A stretch of 64,000 nucleotides of DNA from Streptomyces virginiae (lineage in GTDB: Bacteria > Actinomycetota > Actinomycetes > Streptomycetales > Streptomycetaceae), in contig NZ_JOAK01000004.1 in the NCBI RefSeq assembly GCF_000720455.1, positions 186,001 to 250,000 of the forward strand. The letters are read 5' to 3'. Positions 1 to 7,794 of this stretch are shown in pieces. The position numbers and the translations under genes are program-made. Below the pieces are notes generated by a model that worked only from the letters and a program-made list of their open reading frames with translations, did not search any database and was not told the origin of the DNA. Numbering within the stretch: position 1 is the first letter of the stretch; every line of letters begins with the position of its first letter.

Positions 1-867
1 GATCGGGTGCTCGGCGTACGAGGCGGCCGCGGCCGTCTGCAGGTTCGAGGTCGGGCACATCTCCAGGGGGATGCGCTTGTCCCGGACGTAGCTGGCCAGG
101 CGGCCCAGCGTGACCGAGCCGTCCTCGGCGACCTCGATGTCGTCGATGATCTTCACGCCGTGGCCGAGGCGGTCGGCGCCGCACCACTGCAGGGCCTGCC
201 AGATCGACGGCAGGCCGAAGGCCTCACCGGCGTGGATCGTGAAGTGGTTGTTCTCGCGCTTGAGGTACTCGAAGGCGTCGAGGTGGCGGGTGGGAGGGAA
301 CCCGGCCTCGGCGCCGGCGATGTCGAAGCCGACCACGCCGTTGTCGCGGTAGCGGTTGGCCAGCTCGGCGATCTCCAGGGCGCGGGCCGCGTGACGCATC
401 GCGGTCAGCAGGGCGCCGACGCGGATGCGGTGGCCGTTGGCCTTGGCGCGGCGCTCGCCCTCGCGGAAGCCGTCGTTCACGGCCTCGACGACCTCTTCGA
501 GGGTCAGGCCGGCTTCGAGGTGCTGCTCGGGGGCGTAGCGGATCTCGGCGTACACGACGCCGTCCTCGGCCAGGTCCTCGGCGCACTCGGCGGCGACGCG
601 GAAGAGGGCCGCCTTCGTCTGCATGACCGCGCAGGTGTGGGCGAACGTCTCCAGGTAGCGCGGGAGGGAGCCGGAGTCGGCGGCCTCGCGGAACCAGATG
701 CCGAGCTTGTCGGCGTCGGTCTCGGGGAGGTTCTCGTAACCGACCTCGCGGGCCAGCTCGATGATGGTCCCGGGACGCAGTCCACCGTCGAGGTGATCGT
801 GCAGGAGCACCTTCGGGGAACGACGGATCTGATCCGGGGTCGGCAGGTTGGGGGTCTCGCTCGTCAT
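1..867 (-). CDS. add: Adenosine deaminase, 3' end missing
   Basis: Hydrolyses adenosine and deoxyadenosine to inosine in purine salvage; cytosolic zinc enzyme. 289 codons are visible from an ATG at 867; the C-terminal part lies outside the window. The N-terminal zinc pair is seen as LLHDHLDGG (His23, His25), the substrate-binding and catalytic region as [10 protein letters not shown], and a further conserved stretch as RLGHGVKI, followed by MCPTSN. The gene reads out of the window. A copy of the CTACGCGCGTAG operator lies 16 bp upstream of the ATG, with a TAGAGT -10-like box between them, so the transcript leader must be very short. This places add in the same regulon as the nucleoside transporter and deoA at 12-19 kb. 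Identification is secure. Confidence 0.96.
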   Translation of the reverse strand, partial: MTSETPNLPTPDQIRRSPKVLLHDHLDGGLRPGTIIELAREVGYENLPETDADKLGIWFREAADSGSLPRYLETFAHTCAVMQTKAALFRVAAECAEDLAEDGVVYAEIRYAPEQHLEAGLTLEEVVEAVNDGFREGERRAKANGHRIRVGALLTAMRHAARALEIAELANRYRDNGVVGFDIAGAEAGFPPTRHLDAFEYLKRENNHFTIHAGEAFGLPSIWQALQWCGADRLGHGVKIIDDIEVAEDGSVTLGRLASYVRDKRIPLEMCPTSNLQTAAAASYAEHPI

Positions 868-882
868 CTGCGCACTCTACTC

Positions 883-894
883 CTACGCGCGTAG
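883..894. promoter_or_regulatory. Nucleoside-regulon operator, copy 1 (add)
   Basis: Perfect 12-bp palindrome CTACGCGCGTAG. On the minus strand it sits directly upstream of a TAGAGT -10-like box and 16 bp before the add ATG. The same word recurs at 13207, 17801 and 19072, each time before a nucleoside gene. The regulator is not recognisable in this window. Confidence 0.75.
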
Positions 895-980
895 AGCGTC
901 GTGTCCCCGCCGGGCGTCGATATGTAACAGAGACCGCGCGGACGGATGGCGTACACCCGAAGGTCTGAGACTGTTCCGCC

Positions 981-1715
981 ATGGCACAGCATGCGCCGCC
1001 GGCGCGCGGGGCCCGCCTGGGGCGGGCGGCCGGCGCGAGAACCGGCTCGGTTCCGACGGAAAGCCCGGTCAACGGGGTGGTGCTCCTGCTTCCCGGGGCG
1101 TCCAGACTCTCCCCCGGCCCCATGCGGCCGCTGGCGCGGGCGCTGGCCCGGGCGGGCGGAGCTGACGGGCTGGTCACGCACGCCGTCATCCACGGCGGGG
1201 AGTCCTCGCGGGCGGAACAGGCGCGGTGGGCGGCCGACGAGGCGGTGCGGCGGTACGGGGACGTGCCGGTGTGCCTGGCCGGCTACGACGCGGGAGGGCT
1301 GGCAGCGCTGCGGGCGGCGGGGCACGGGGCCGTCAACTCGGTTCTGGCACTGGCCCCTTGTTTAGAGGACGGGACGCCCGCCGGCTCCCCTGAACCGGTG
1401 AAACACCTGTCGGGACGGCAGGTGCTGATCGTGCACGGCACGAACGACGCGCGCAGCGACCCGGAGGTCTCCTTCCGGCTGGCGGAGCGGGCGAAGAAGG
1501 CGAACCGCTCGACCTGCCGTTTCGAGGTGCACTCGGACGGACACGGACTGCGCGAGCACCAGGCGGAAGTGGTGGCGCTGGGCGTGGACTTCGTCCTGGG
1601 CGCGGTCTTCTCGGGCAGGTACTCGCGCCCCGTCACGGACGCCCTGGCCGCACCGCCGCCGCTGGGCCTGAGGATGCCGCTGGCCTCGGGCTTCGGCAGG
1701 TCACTGCGGGGGTGA
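981..1715 (+). CDS. Alpha/beta-hydrolase fold protein with Asp at the nucleophile position and a TTA codon
   Basis: A 244-residue protein of the alpha/beta hydrolase fold; substrate unknown. After a disordered N-terminus of about 30 residues, the first strand VVLLLPGA is followed by a nucleophile elbow GYDAGG (101-106), where the usual Ser of G-x-S-x-G is Asp103. Further on come an acid-turn-like segment HGTNDARSDPE and a C-terminal histidine in SDGHGLREH, so a triad is plausible. An aspartate nucleophile is known in haloalkane dehalogenases and epoxide hydrolases, but the short cap-less layout looks more like the dienelactone hydrolase group. Codon 128 is TTA (1362-1364), which in Streptomyces needs the bldA tRNA. 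Divergent from add. Function not assigned. Confidence 0.85.
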   Translation: MAQHAPPARGARLGRAAGARTGSVPTESPVNGVVLLLPGASRLSPGPMRPLARALARAGGADGLVTHAVIHGGESSRAEQARWAADEAVRRYGDVPVCLAGYDAGGLAALRAAGHGAVNSVLALAPCLEDGTPAGSPEPVKHLSGRQVLIVHGTNDARSDPEVSFRLAERAKKANRSTCRFEVHSDGHGLREHQAEVVALGVDFVLGAVFSGRYSRPVTDALAAPPPLGLRMPLASGFGRSLRG

Positions 1716-1822
1716 GGGCGGGTCGGGGGCGCTGCCGCAACGAAGTCCGCGGGGCGGGCCGCGCGGCGTACCGTGAGAAGTGGACTCGGGGTGCCCGCCC
1801 CTCCCACCGGAGGCGATCGGCC

Positions 1823-2191
1823 ATGGCAGCGATGGACCGCAGGAACTTCGACGAGCCGGACGAGAGCAGGCCCTTCGTCGGCGGCATGGGCAGGCTGGAC
1901 CTGGTGGACACGGGGGACGGGGCCGTCGGCCGGGCCGTCTTCGAGCCGGGCTGGAAGTGGTCGGAGCACATCAAGCCGCTGGCCGGGACGGAGAGCTGCC
2001 GGGCCGACCACACCGGGTACGTCGTGAGCGGCCGGATGAAGGTCGTCATGGACGACGGGGAGAGCGCCGAGTTCGGTCCGGGCGACTACATGCGGGTGCA
2101 CCCCGGACACAACGCCTGGGTGGTGGGCGACGAGCCCTGCGTGACGCTGGACTGGACCGGCTTCTCCGACTACGCGAAGCCCACCGGCTGA
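1823..2191 (+). CDS. Small cupin-domain protein
   Basis: A 122-residue single-domain cupin, probably a small metal- or ligand-binding beta barrel; the substrate is not evident. Cupin motif 1 appears as W-x-x-H-I-K-P-L around the SEHIKPL stretch, and the second motif as GPGDYMRVHPGHNAWVVGD. The ATG at 1823 is chosen because GGAGG (1809-1813) lies at good spacing; the reading frame is open further upstream, but without a ribosome site. It follows the hydrolase by about 100 bp on the same strand and is followed by a 249-bp gap that holds a palindrome. Uncharacterised; the fold call is firm, the role unknown. Confidence 0.85.
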   Translation: MAAMDRRNFDEPDESRPFVGGMGRLDLVDTGDGAVGRAVFEPGWKWSEHIKPLAGTESCRADHTGYVVSGRMKVVMDDGESAEFGPGDYMRVHPGHNAWVVGDEPCVTLDWTGFSDYAKPTG

Positions 2192-2342
2192 CGGCTGGCG
2201 GCCGGGTCCCCCCGTCCCCCCGGGTCTCCCGGCGGTCGCGCCGGGCCGTCCCTGCCCGCCGCTCCGCCCCCTCTCGGTCGGATGGCCCGGACGGCCCGGC
2301 GCGATCGTGCTCCCCCTTCACGCCGTGTGACCACTGTGCCTC

Positions 2343-2358
2343 TTCGGCATGTGCCGAA
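2343..2358. promoter_or_regulatory. Palindrome TTCGGCA-N2-TGCCGAA upstream of the LuxR-type gene
   Basis: Inverted repeat TTCGGCATGTGCCGAA with perfect 7-bp arms and a 2-bp centre, 82 bp before the ATG of the regulator at 2441. Its place in a promoter region suggests a dimeric operator, possibly for autoregulation. No second copy was seen in the window. Confidence 0.45.
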
Positions 2359-2440
2359 TGGGTCGTCTCAGGCGTCGTCTTGCCGCCTTGCGGGAACACG
2401 AGGGGTTTACGAACAGGTCCAGACCGGGACGAATAGCCAC

Positions 2441-3505
2441 ATGTCAGCCGAGGGAACCGGAGCGTCCGGGGCGGCGGCCGGGGCAGCCGGTGTGCCCGGG
2501 GAGCTGACGCCCGCCGCCCGGCGCCTGTACGCGTACGCCGTCGAGCGGCACGCCTTCGACGCCTGCGAGGCGACGCGGGCCCTCGGCGTGCGCGCGGCCG
2601 CCGCGATCACCGAGCTGGCCGCCGCGCACCTGCTCCAGCGGGCGCCGGGCGGCGGACCGGACCGCTGGAGCGCGGTGGCGCCACGGGCGGCCGCGGCCCG
2701 CGCCCTGGCCCCGCTGGCCCTGCTCGTCAGGGAGACCCACGACGAGATGGACCGGCTGCGGGGACGGCTGGAGGCGCTCGTACCGGCCTACGAGGCGGGG
2801 ACCGCGCACCGGGACCTGAGCGGCGCGGGGCGCCTGGAGCTGGTCACGGACCTCGGCGCCGTACGGGGGCTGATCGCGGAGCTGGCGGCGGCGTGCGAGC
2901 AGGAGCTGCTGACCTCGCAGCCGGGGGGCGGCCGTCCGCCGGAGACCCTGGAGGAGTCGATCGGGCGGGACGAGTCGCTGCTGGCGCGCGGGGTACGGAT
3001 GCGGACGATCTACCAGCACACGGCCCGGTACTCGCGGCCCACGGCCGCCTACGTCGAGCGGGTGACGGCGCTGGGCGCGCAGGTACGGACGCTGGGCGAC
3101 GGGCTGATGCGGATGCTCGTGTTCGACGGGCGCACGGGGCTGATGGCGGTGCCGGACCGCAGCGGGGCGGCGCTGGTGGTGCGGGAGCCGAGCGTCGTGC
3201 ACTTCATGACCGCGGCCTTCGAGCGTTCGTGGCTGGGGGCGGAGCCGTTCCCGACGTCGGTGAGCCCGGAGGCGGCGCGGTCGATCTCGGACGAGCTGCG
3301 CCAGACGATCGTGCGGCTGCTGTCGGAGGGGCTGGAGGACAAGGTGATCGCGCGCCGCCTCGGCATGTCGGAGCGCACGTGCCAGCGCCACATCGCGGAG
3401 ATCATGCGTGCGGTGGGCGCCAAGTCCCGCTTCCAGGCGGGCTACTTGCTGGGCCCGCCCGCCACGGCGTCGCCCGCCCCGCAGGGTCCGGAGGAGACCC
3501 CCTAG
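2441..3505 (+). CDS. TrmB-like/LuxR-type transcriptional regulator
   Basis: A 354-residue regulator. The N-terminus (about 20-75) reads as a winged-helix, TrmB-like domain (LTPAARRLYAYAVERHAF and following), then a helical linker and a central alpha/beta region. The C-terminal 65 residues are a LuxR-type helix-turn-helix with ISDELRQTIVRLLSEGL, DKVIARRLGMSERTCQRH and IAEIMRAVGAKSRFQAGY. This architecture is common in Streptomyces, often near specialised-metabolism genes. The frame is open from 2282; the ATG at 2441 is chosen because the homologous part starts just after it. A 16-bp palindrome lies upstream. No obvious target operon is adjacent, and the next gene is convergent and only 14 bp away. 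Confidence 0.88.
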   Translation: MSAEGTGASGAAAGAAGVPGELTPAARRLYAYAVERHAFDACEATRALGVRAAAAITELAAAHLLQRAPGGGPDRWSAVAPRAAAARALAPLALLVRETHDEMDRLRGRLEALVPAYEAGTAHRDLSGAGRLELVTDLGAVRGLIAELAAACEQELLTSQPGGGRPPETLEESIGRDESLLARGVRMRTIYQHTARYSRPTAAYVERVTALGAQVRTLGDGLMRMLVFDGRTGLMAVPDRSGAALVVREPSVVHFMTAAFERSWLGAEPFPTSVSPEAARSISDELRQTIVRLLSEGLEDKVIARRLGMSERTCQRHIAEIMRAVGAKSRFQAGYLLGPPATASPAPQGPEETP

Positions 3506-3519
3506 GGGTGTCTTGCCGA

Positions 3520-4581
3520 TCAGCAAGGCACCCCCTGGTACGGCCCGCGGTGGCTGTCGTAGTAGGCGCGCAGCCACGGTTCGCGGGCGGCCGGCAGGCG
3601 CGCCAGCGTGTGGGCGAAGGCCCGGCCGTGGGGCAGGAAGGACCGCCAGGGGTGGAGCGGCAGCGGATAGTCGTCGCGCAGGACTCCTTCCGGCAGCCCG
3701 CCGGTCGCCGGGATCGGCGAGGTCTCCCCGGGGAGGGCGAGGTACGCCCAGACGCCGATGTCCAGGGGCACCACGGGAGCCGTGCCGCCCGGGGGCCGCC
3801 ACGGGTCACCCGTGAACGGATGGCGCGGGACGAGGAGGACGTCGGGGCCCGGCCGGAGCGGGGGCCTCCCCGGCCCGGCCAGGCCGAGGGTGAGGGTGGG
3901 GGGACCGGCGGGCAGGTAGCCGGCGAGGGCGTCGCCGATCAGGTCGGCCAAGGGGCCGGGCAGCGCCACCGGGCGGCCCTCGCAGGCCGCCACCAGGTGT
4001 GCGAGCGCCACGGTGACCGAGGCCTCCCAGCGGCGGCTCCACGATCCGTCGGGTTCGACGGGCGCGACGGCGTACGACGCCGGTTCGAGGTCGTCCCAGC
4101 CGGGCGGCGGGCCGGCGGGCGGCCCCGTGGGCGCGCGCCGCACGGCGTGGGGCTCCAGCCACACCGCCTGCCACAGTCCGCAGTCGTCCAGCCGGGTCGC
4201 GACCGCGCTCCCGCAGGCCGTGCAGGCGAGGTTGGGGCCGTCCCGGCCGTCCACGCCCATGCAGTAGCCGTCGCACTTCTCGGGGATGAAGGCCGTGCCC
4301 CGGGAGTCTCCGGGTGCGATGACGACCCTGCCCCGCGCCCCGAACGACACCGAGTACACCGGGGCGTAGATCCCCTGCCGGGCCGCCAGGTCCTCCCCCA
4401 CCTCGTCCCAGACCCGCCAGGGCGGTCCGGTCGGCAAGGGGTCGACGGCGTACGTCCCCGGCTCCATCAAAGGAGGGTGCAGCTGCTCCCACCCCCCGAA
4501 GTAGGTGTGGTCGGGGAGGGCGACCCGGGCCAGCGGCGCCGTCAGTTCCGCACCGCAGCCGGCGCACACGAACACGTCCAA
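3520..4581 (-). CDS. Uncharacterised protein with paired Cys-x2-Cys zinc-ribbon motifs, TTG start
   Basis: A 353-residue soluble protein I cannot assign to a pathway. The N-terminal VFVCAGCG (Cys6, Cys9) and a second pair LACTACGS (Cys120, Cys123) look like two halves of a treble-clef or zinc-ribbon site; KCDGYC (Cys103, Cys107) lies between. The rest is Pro/Gly rich without membrane segments. The start is taken as TTG at 4581, because a GGGGGAG ribosome site lies six bases upstream and the protein then begins right at the first zinc knuckle; the open frame runs on to 4950 without another good start. Convergent with the LuxR-type gene; the LysR gene upstream reads the same way after 83 bp. 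Confidence 0.75.
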   Translation of the reverse strand: MDVFVCAGCGAELTAPLARVALPDHTYFGGWEQLHPPLMEPGTYAVDPLPTGPPWRVWDEVGEDLAARQGIYAPVYSVSFGARGRVVIAPGDSRGTAFIPEKCDGYCMGVDGRDGPNLACTACGSAVATRLDDCGLWQAVWLEPHAVRRAPTGPPAGPPPGWDDLEPASYAVAPVEPDGSWSRRWEASVTVALAHLVAACEGRPVALPGPLADLIGDALAGYLPAGPPTLTLGLAGPGRPPLRPGPDVLLVPRHPFTGDPWRPPGGTAPVVPLDIGVWAYLALPGETSPIPATGGLPEGVLRDDYPLPLHPWRSFLPHGRAFAHTLARLPAAREPWLRAYYDSHRGPYQGVPC

Positions 4582-4664
4582 ACAAGCTCCCCCTCGACCT
4601 GGCGACCCGGCAATTGTCCGGACCGGGCGGTGGCGGGGCCACAGGTTTACGGGCGGGGCCGGGC

Positions 4665-5612
4665 TCACGCCACGGGGGGTTCCAGGTCCGGGATGAGGCG
4701 GCCGCGGCGGGAGATCAGGAAGCGTTTGAACTCGGCGACCGGCGGGGTGTCGGGGTGGCCGTCGAGCCAGGCGACGCCGATCTCCCGGACGGCCCGCGGG
4801 GCGGTGACGTTCAGCTCGACCACCCCGGGGCGGGCCACCGCGGGGGGCGGCAGCAGGGCCACGCCGAGGCCGGCGGCGACCAGGCCGCGCAGGGTCTCGG
4901 CCTCCTCGCCCTCGAAGGCGACGCGCGGGGTGAACCCGGCCTCCGCGCACAGGTCGTCGGTGATGCGGCGCAGGCCGTAGCCGGCCTCCAGGGTGACGAA
5001 GGTTTCCTCCGCGGCCTCGGCGAGGCGGATGCGCTTGCGGCCGGCGAGGCGGTGGTCGTCGGGGACGACCAGCCGCAGCCGCTGTTCGTCGAGGCGTCGG
5101 GCGACGAGGTCGGGGGCGTCGGGCAGCGGCGAGGTGAGGCAGAGGTCGAGTTCCCCGGCGCGCAGCTTCTCCAGCATGGCCTCGCCGTAGTTCTGGACCA
5201 GGGAGAAGCGCACGCGCGGGTGGTCGGCGCGGAAGGCGCGGATGAGGCCGGGTACGGTCTCGGGGCCGAGGGTGTGGAGGAAGCCGAAGGCGACCTTGCC
5301 GTAGGCCGGGTCGGCGTCCTGCTGGACGGACTCGGCGGCGCGGGCGATGCCGTCCAGGGCCTGTTCGGCGGAGGCCAGGAAGGTACGGCCCGCCGTGGTG
5401 AGGGCGACGGTGCGGCCCTTGCGGGCGAACAGCGAGACGCCCAGGTCCTGTTCGAGGCGGACCATGGCGCGGGACAGCGTGGACTGCGGTACGCCCAGCT
5501 CCTGGGCGGCGCGGGTGACGTGCTCGTGCCGGGCGACCGCGACGAAATGCGCCAGCCGGGGCGCCAGCAGACTTGTCACTGCCATGTCTTCTACGTAACG
5601 GTTCGTCGACAT
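4665..5612 (-). CDS. LysR-family transcriptional regulator
   Basis: A 315-residue LysR-type regulator: an N-terminal winged helix-turn-helix (FVAVARHEHVTRAAQELG, then VPQSTLSRAMVRLEQDLG) followed by a LysR substrate-binding domain of two alpha/beta lobes from about residue 100. It starts at the ATG at 5612, preceded by AGGA about ten bases away; a second ATG at 5585 would shorten it by nine residues but has a weaker ribosome site. It is divergent from an MFS transporter gene, with 93 bp between the two starts, the classical layout for a LysR regulator controlling the neighbouring exporter and itself. The inducer is unknown. Confidence 0.93.
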   Translation of the reverse strand: MSTNRYVEDMAVTSLLAPRLAHFVAVARHEHVTRAAQELGVPQSTLSRAMVRLEQDLGVSLFARKGRTVALTTAGRTFLASAEQALDGIARAAESVQQDADPAYGKVAFGFLHTLGPETVPGLIRAFRADHPRVRFSLVQNYGEAMLEKLRAGELDLCLTSPLPDAPDLVARRLDEQRLRLVVPDDHRLAGRKRIRLAEAAEETFVTLEAGYGLRRITDDLCAEAGFTPRVAFEGEEAETLRGLVAAGLGVALLPPPAVARPGVVELNVTAPRAVREIGVAWLDGHPDTPPVAEFKRFLISRRGRLIPDLEPPVA

Positions 5613-5705
5613 CCGCGTTCCTGACCTGGGCTGATGCTGCAGTGGATCGATTATCGCGATTCTGTGCATTGGACGCATGAAAAACACCGGCCTACCGTCG
5701 AAGGC

Positions 5706-6989
5706 ATGCCTCCCGTTCATACCGGGGCACCTGTCATCCCGGGTGCCTCCACCGCGTCGTCCCCCGCACCGGAACCCCACTCCCCCGGCCGCCCCGGCCA
5801 CCGCCGGATGAGCCTCGCGCTCTTCGCCGCCGGACTGGCGACCTTCGCCCTCCTCTACTCCACCCAGGCGCTGCTGCCCGCGATCTCCGACGACCTCGGG
5901 GTGACGGCGGGTCAGGCCAGCTGGACCGTGTCCGCGGCGACCGGCGCCCTCGCGCTGTTCGTCCTGCCGCTGAGCGCCCTGTCCGAGCGGTTCGGCCGCA
6001 CGCGGATGATGACCTGGTCGATGGCGGTCGCCGTCGGCGTGGCACTCCTCATCCCCCTCGCGCCGAACCTGGAGTGGCTGGTGGTGCTGCGCGCCGTGCA
6101 GGGTGCGGCGATCGCCGGCATTCCGGCCTCCGCGATGGCGTACCTGGCGGAGGAGGTCCGGCCCAGCGCCCTGGTGGCCGCGATCGGCCTGTTCGTGGCG
6201 GGCAACTCCATCGGCGGCATGAGCGGTCGCCTCGTCACCAGCTGGGCGGCGCAGCTGGGGGGCTGGCGGGCGGGCCTGGCGGCCGTCGCCGTGATGGCGC
6301 TGGTCTGCGCGGTGACCTTCCTGGTGATGCTGCCGCGCGCACGGTTCTTCCGTCCGGCGTCGCTGAACCCGCGGGCGGTGGGCCGTACCGTGGCCGGCCA
6401 CCTGCGCGACCCGCTGCTGCTGCGGCTGTACGGGATCGGCGCGCTGTTCATGACGGTCTTCGGCGCGGTCTACACGGTGATCGGCTACCGCCTGGTGGAC
6501 GAGCCGTTCTCGCTCGGCCAGGGCGTGATCGGGTCGATCTTCCTGATCTACCTGGTCGGTACGGTGTCCTCCGCCGCCGCCGGCCAGCTGGTGGCCCGTA
6601 CGGGGCGGCGCGGCGCGCTGTACCTGGCTGTGACCACCACGGCGCTGGGGCTGCTGCTGTCGCTGTCGGACTCCCTGGTGACGGTCGTACTGGGGCTGGT
6701 CCTGATCACGGCGGGCTTCTTCGCGGGCCACGCGGTGGCCTCGGCCGCGGTGAGCCGGACGGCGAAGACGGGCCGCGCCCAGGCCTCCGCGCTCTACCAG
6801 TCGGCGTACTACCTCGGTTCCAGCGCGGGCGGCACCCTCGGCGCCCTCGCCTACCACGAGGCCGGCTGGGCGGCCACGGTCGCCCTCGCGCTGCTCGCGG
6901 TGCTCGGCGTCGTGTCGATCACCCTGTACGGGACGCACGCGGCCCGCGCGCAGCGGCGCATACCGGCTTCCGCGGCGGGCGCGCGCTGA
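5706..6989 (+). CDS. MFS transporter, 12-TM efflux type
   Basis: A 427-residue integral membrane protein of the major facilitator superfamily. About 35 Pro/Ser-rich residues precede the first membrane helix (MSLALFAAGLATFALLYSTQ). The loop 2-3 signature appears as LSERFGRTRMMTWS, and the equivalent second-half loop as GQLVARTGRRGALYLAV. Twelve hydrophobic segments can be counted. This resembles the AraJ/YnfM type of drug or metabolite exporter; substrate unknown. The start ATG at 5706 is chosen because the segment upstream lacks transporter character. It is divergent from the LysR gene at 5612 and probably controlled by it. Confidence 0.93.
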   Translation: MPPVHTGAPVIPGASTASSPAPEPHSPGRPGHRRMSLALFAAGLATFALLYSTQALLPAISDDLGVTAGQASWTVSAATGALALFVLPLSALSERFGRTRMMTWSMAVAVGVALLIPLAPNLEWLVVLRAVQGAAIAGIPASAMAYLAEEVRPSALVAAIGLFVAGNSIGGMSGRLVTSWAAQLGGWRAGLAAVAVMALVCAVTFLVMLPRARFFRPASLNPRAVGRTVAGHLRDPLLLRLYGIGALFMTVFGAVYTVIGYRLVDEPFSLGQGVIGSIFLIYLVGTVSSAAAGQLVARTGRRGALYLAVTTTALGLLLSLSDSLVTVVLGLVLITAGFFAGHAVASAAVSRTAKTGRAQASALYQSAYYLGSSAGGTLGALAYHEAGWAATVALALLAVLGVVSITLYGTHAARAQRRIPASAAGAR

Positions 6990-7015
6990 CGGGACTTCGC
7001 TTCCGCCGGAGGCAA

Positions 7016-7070
7016 CCCCTGCTCGTTTTCCGGGCATTCAACACGGAGAACGAAGTGCGGTGAGCAGGGG
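7016..7070 (+). other. Leader stem-loop covering the ribosome site of the L,D-transpeptidase gene
   Basis: Two nested inverted repeats: CCCCTGCTC (7016-7024) pairs with GAGCAGGGG (7062-7070), and inside it GTTTTCCG (7025-7032) pairs with CGGAGAAC (7044-7051) with one G-U. The outer right arm contains the GGGG of the GGGGAGGA ribosome site used by the ATG at 7079. It could terminate the MFS transcript, hide the ribosome site, or both. Confidence 0.5.
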
Positions 7071-7078
7071 AGGACCGG

Positions 7079-7792
7079 ATGGGGACGCGAAGGACGCGCG
7101 GGCGAGCGGGCCGGCGCACGGCGGTGTGGGGCGGGGCGGCGGCGCTGGCGCTGCCGCTGGTGGTGGTCGCGGGGGGCGGTACGGCAGAGGCCGCCTCCTG
7201 CAACCCGGCCACCGGGCCGTACCAGCGGCAGGTCGAGCAGTTCCTGGGGCGGCCCGTGGACGGGAGGCAGTCGGCGGCCGACTGCACCGCCGTCAGGGCG
7301 TTCCAGACGAAGCACGCCATCAGCCCGGCCCAGGGCTATGCCGGGCCGCTGACCTGGCAGGTGATGAGCACGATGCTGGCCCAGCGGGCCGCGGGCAGCA
7401 CCCCGAACAGGGCCGGTGACTGCCCGGTGAACCGGGGGCGGATCGCCTGCGTGGACCTGACGCGGCAGCTGAGCTGGATCCAGGACGGCGCCGCCCTGAA
7501 GTACGGCCCCGTCCCGGTGCGCACCGGCAAGGACGGCACGGAGACCCGGACCGGCCTGAAGAAGATCTACCACCGCAGCATCGACCACTGGTCGACGCTC
7601 TACAACGTGCCGATGCCGTACGCGCAGTTCTTCGACGGCGGCATCGCCTTCCACTCGACGGCCAAGAGCATGTGGAACCCGCCCGGTTCGGGCGGCTGCG
7701 TGAACATGCGGCCCGCCGACGCCAAGGCGTACTGGAACCTGCTGACGAAGGGCGAGGACGTCTACGTGTACGGGCGCAAGCCGGGTACGTAG
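7079..7792 (+). CDS. Secreted L,D-transpeptidase (YkuD domain)
   Basis: A 237-residue exported enzyme predicted to form 3-3 cross-links in peptidoglycan, or a related Cys-dependent transpeptidation. An Arg-rich N-terminus, a hydrophobic core and an A-E-A-A site near residue 38 make a signal peptide. Residues about 45-100 resemble a peptidoglycan-binding-like domain with two cysteines; the C-terminal YkuD domain carries the catalytic HSTAKSMWNPPGSGGCVNM stretch (His, then Ser-Gly-Gly-Cys). The ATG at 7079 follows GGGGAGGA with good spacing. The leader can fold over this ribosome site. It ends two bases from the convergent MFS gene. A second YkuD protein is encoded at 30013. Confidence 0.93.
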   Translation: MGTRRTRGRAGRRTAVWGGAAALALPLVVVAGGGTAEAASCNPATGPYQRQVEQFLGRPVDGRQSAADCTAVRAFQTKHAISPAQGYAGPLTWQVMSTMLAQRAAGSTPNRAGDCPVNRGRIACVDLTRQLSWIQDGAALKYGPVPVRTGKDGTETRTGLKKIYHRSIDHWSTLYNVPMPYAQFFDGGIAFHSTAKSMWNPPGSGGCVNMRPADAKAYWNLLTKGEDVYVYGRKPGT

Positions 7793-7794
7793 CG

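Noticed and set aside
5585..5600. TTCTACGTAACG before the LysR gene as a further nucleoside-regulon operator
   Set aside because: Only CTACG matches; the central GCGC and the right arm are missing.
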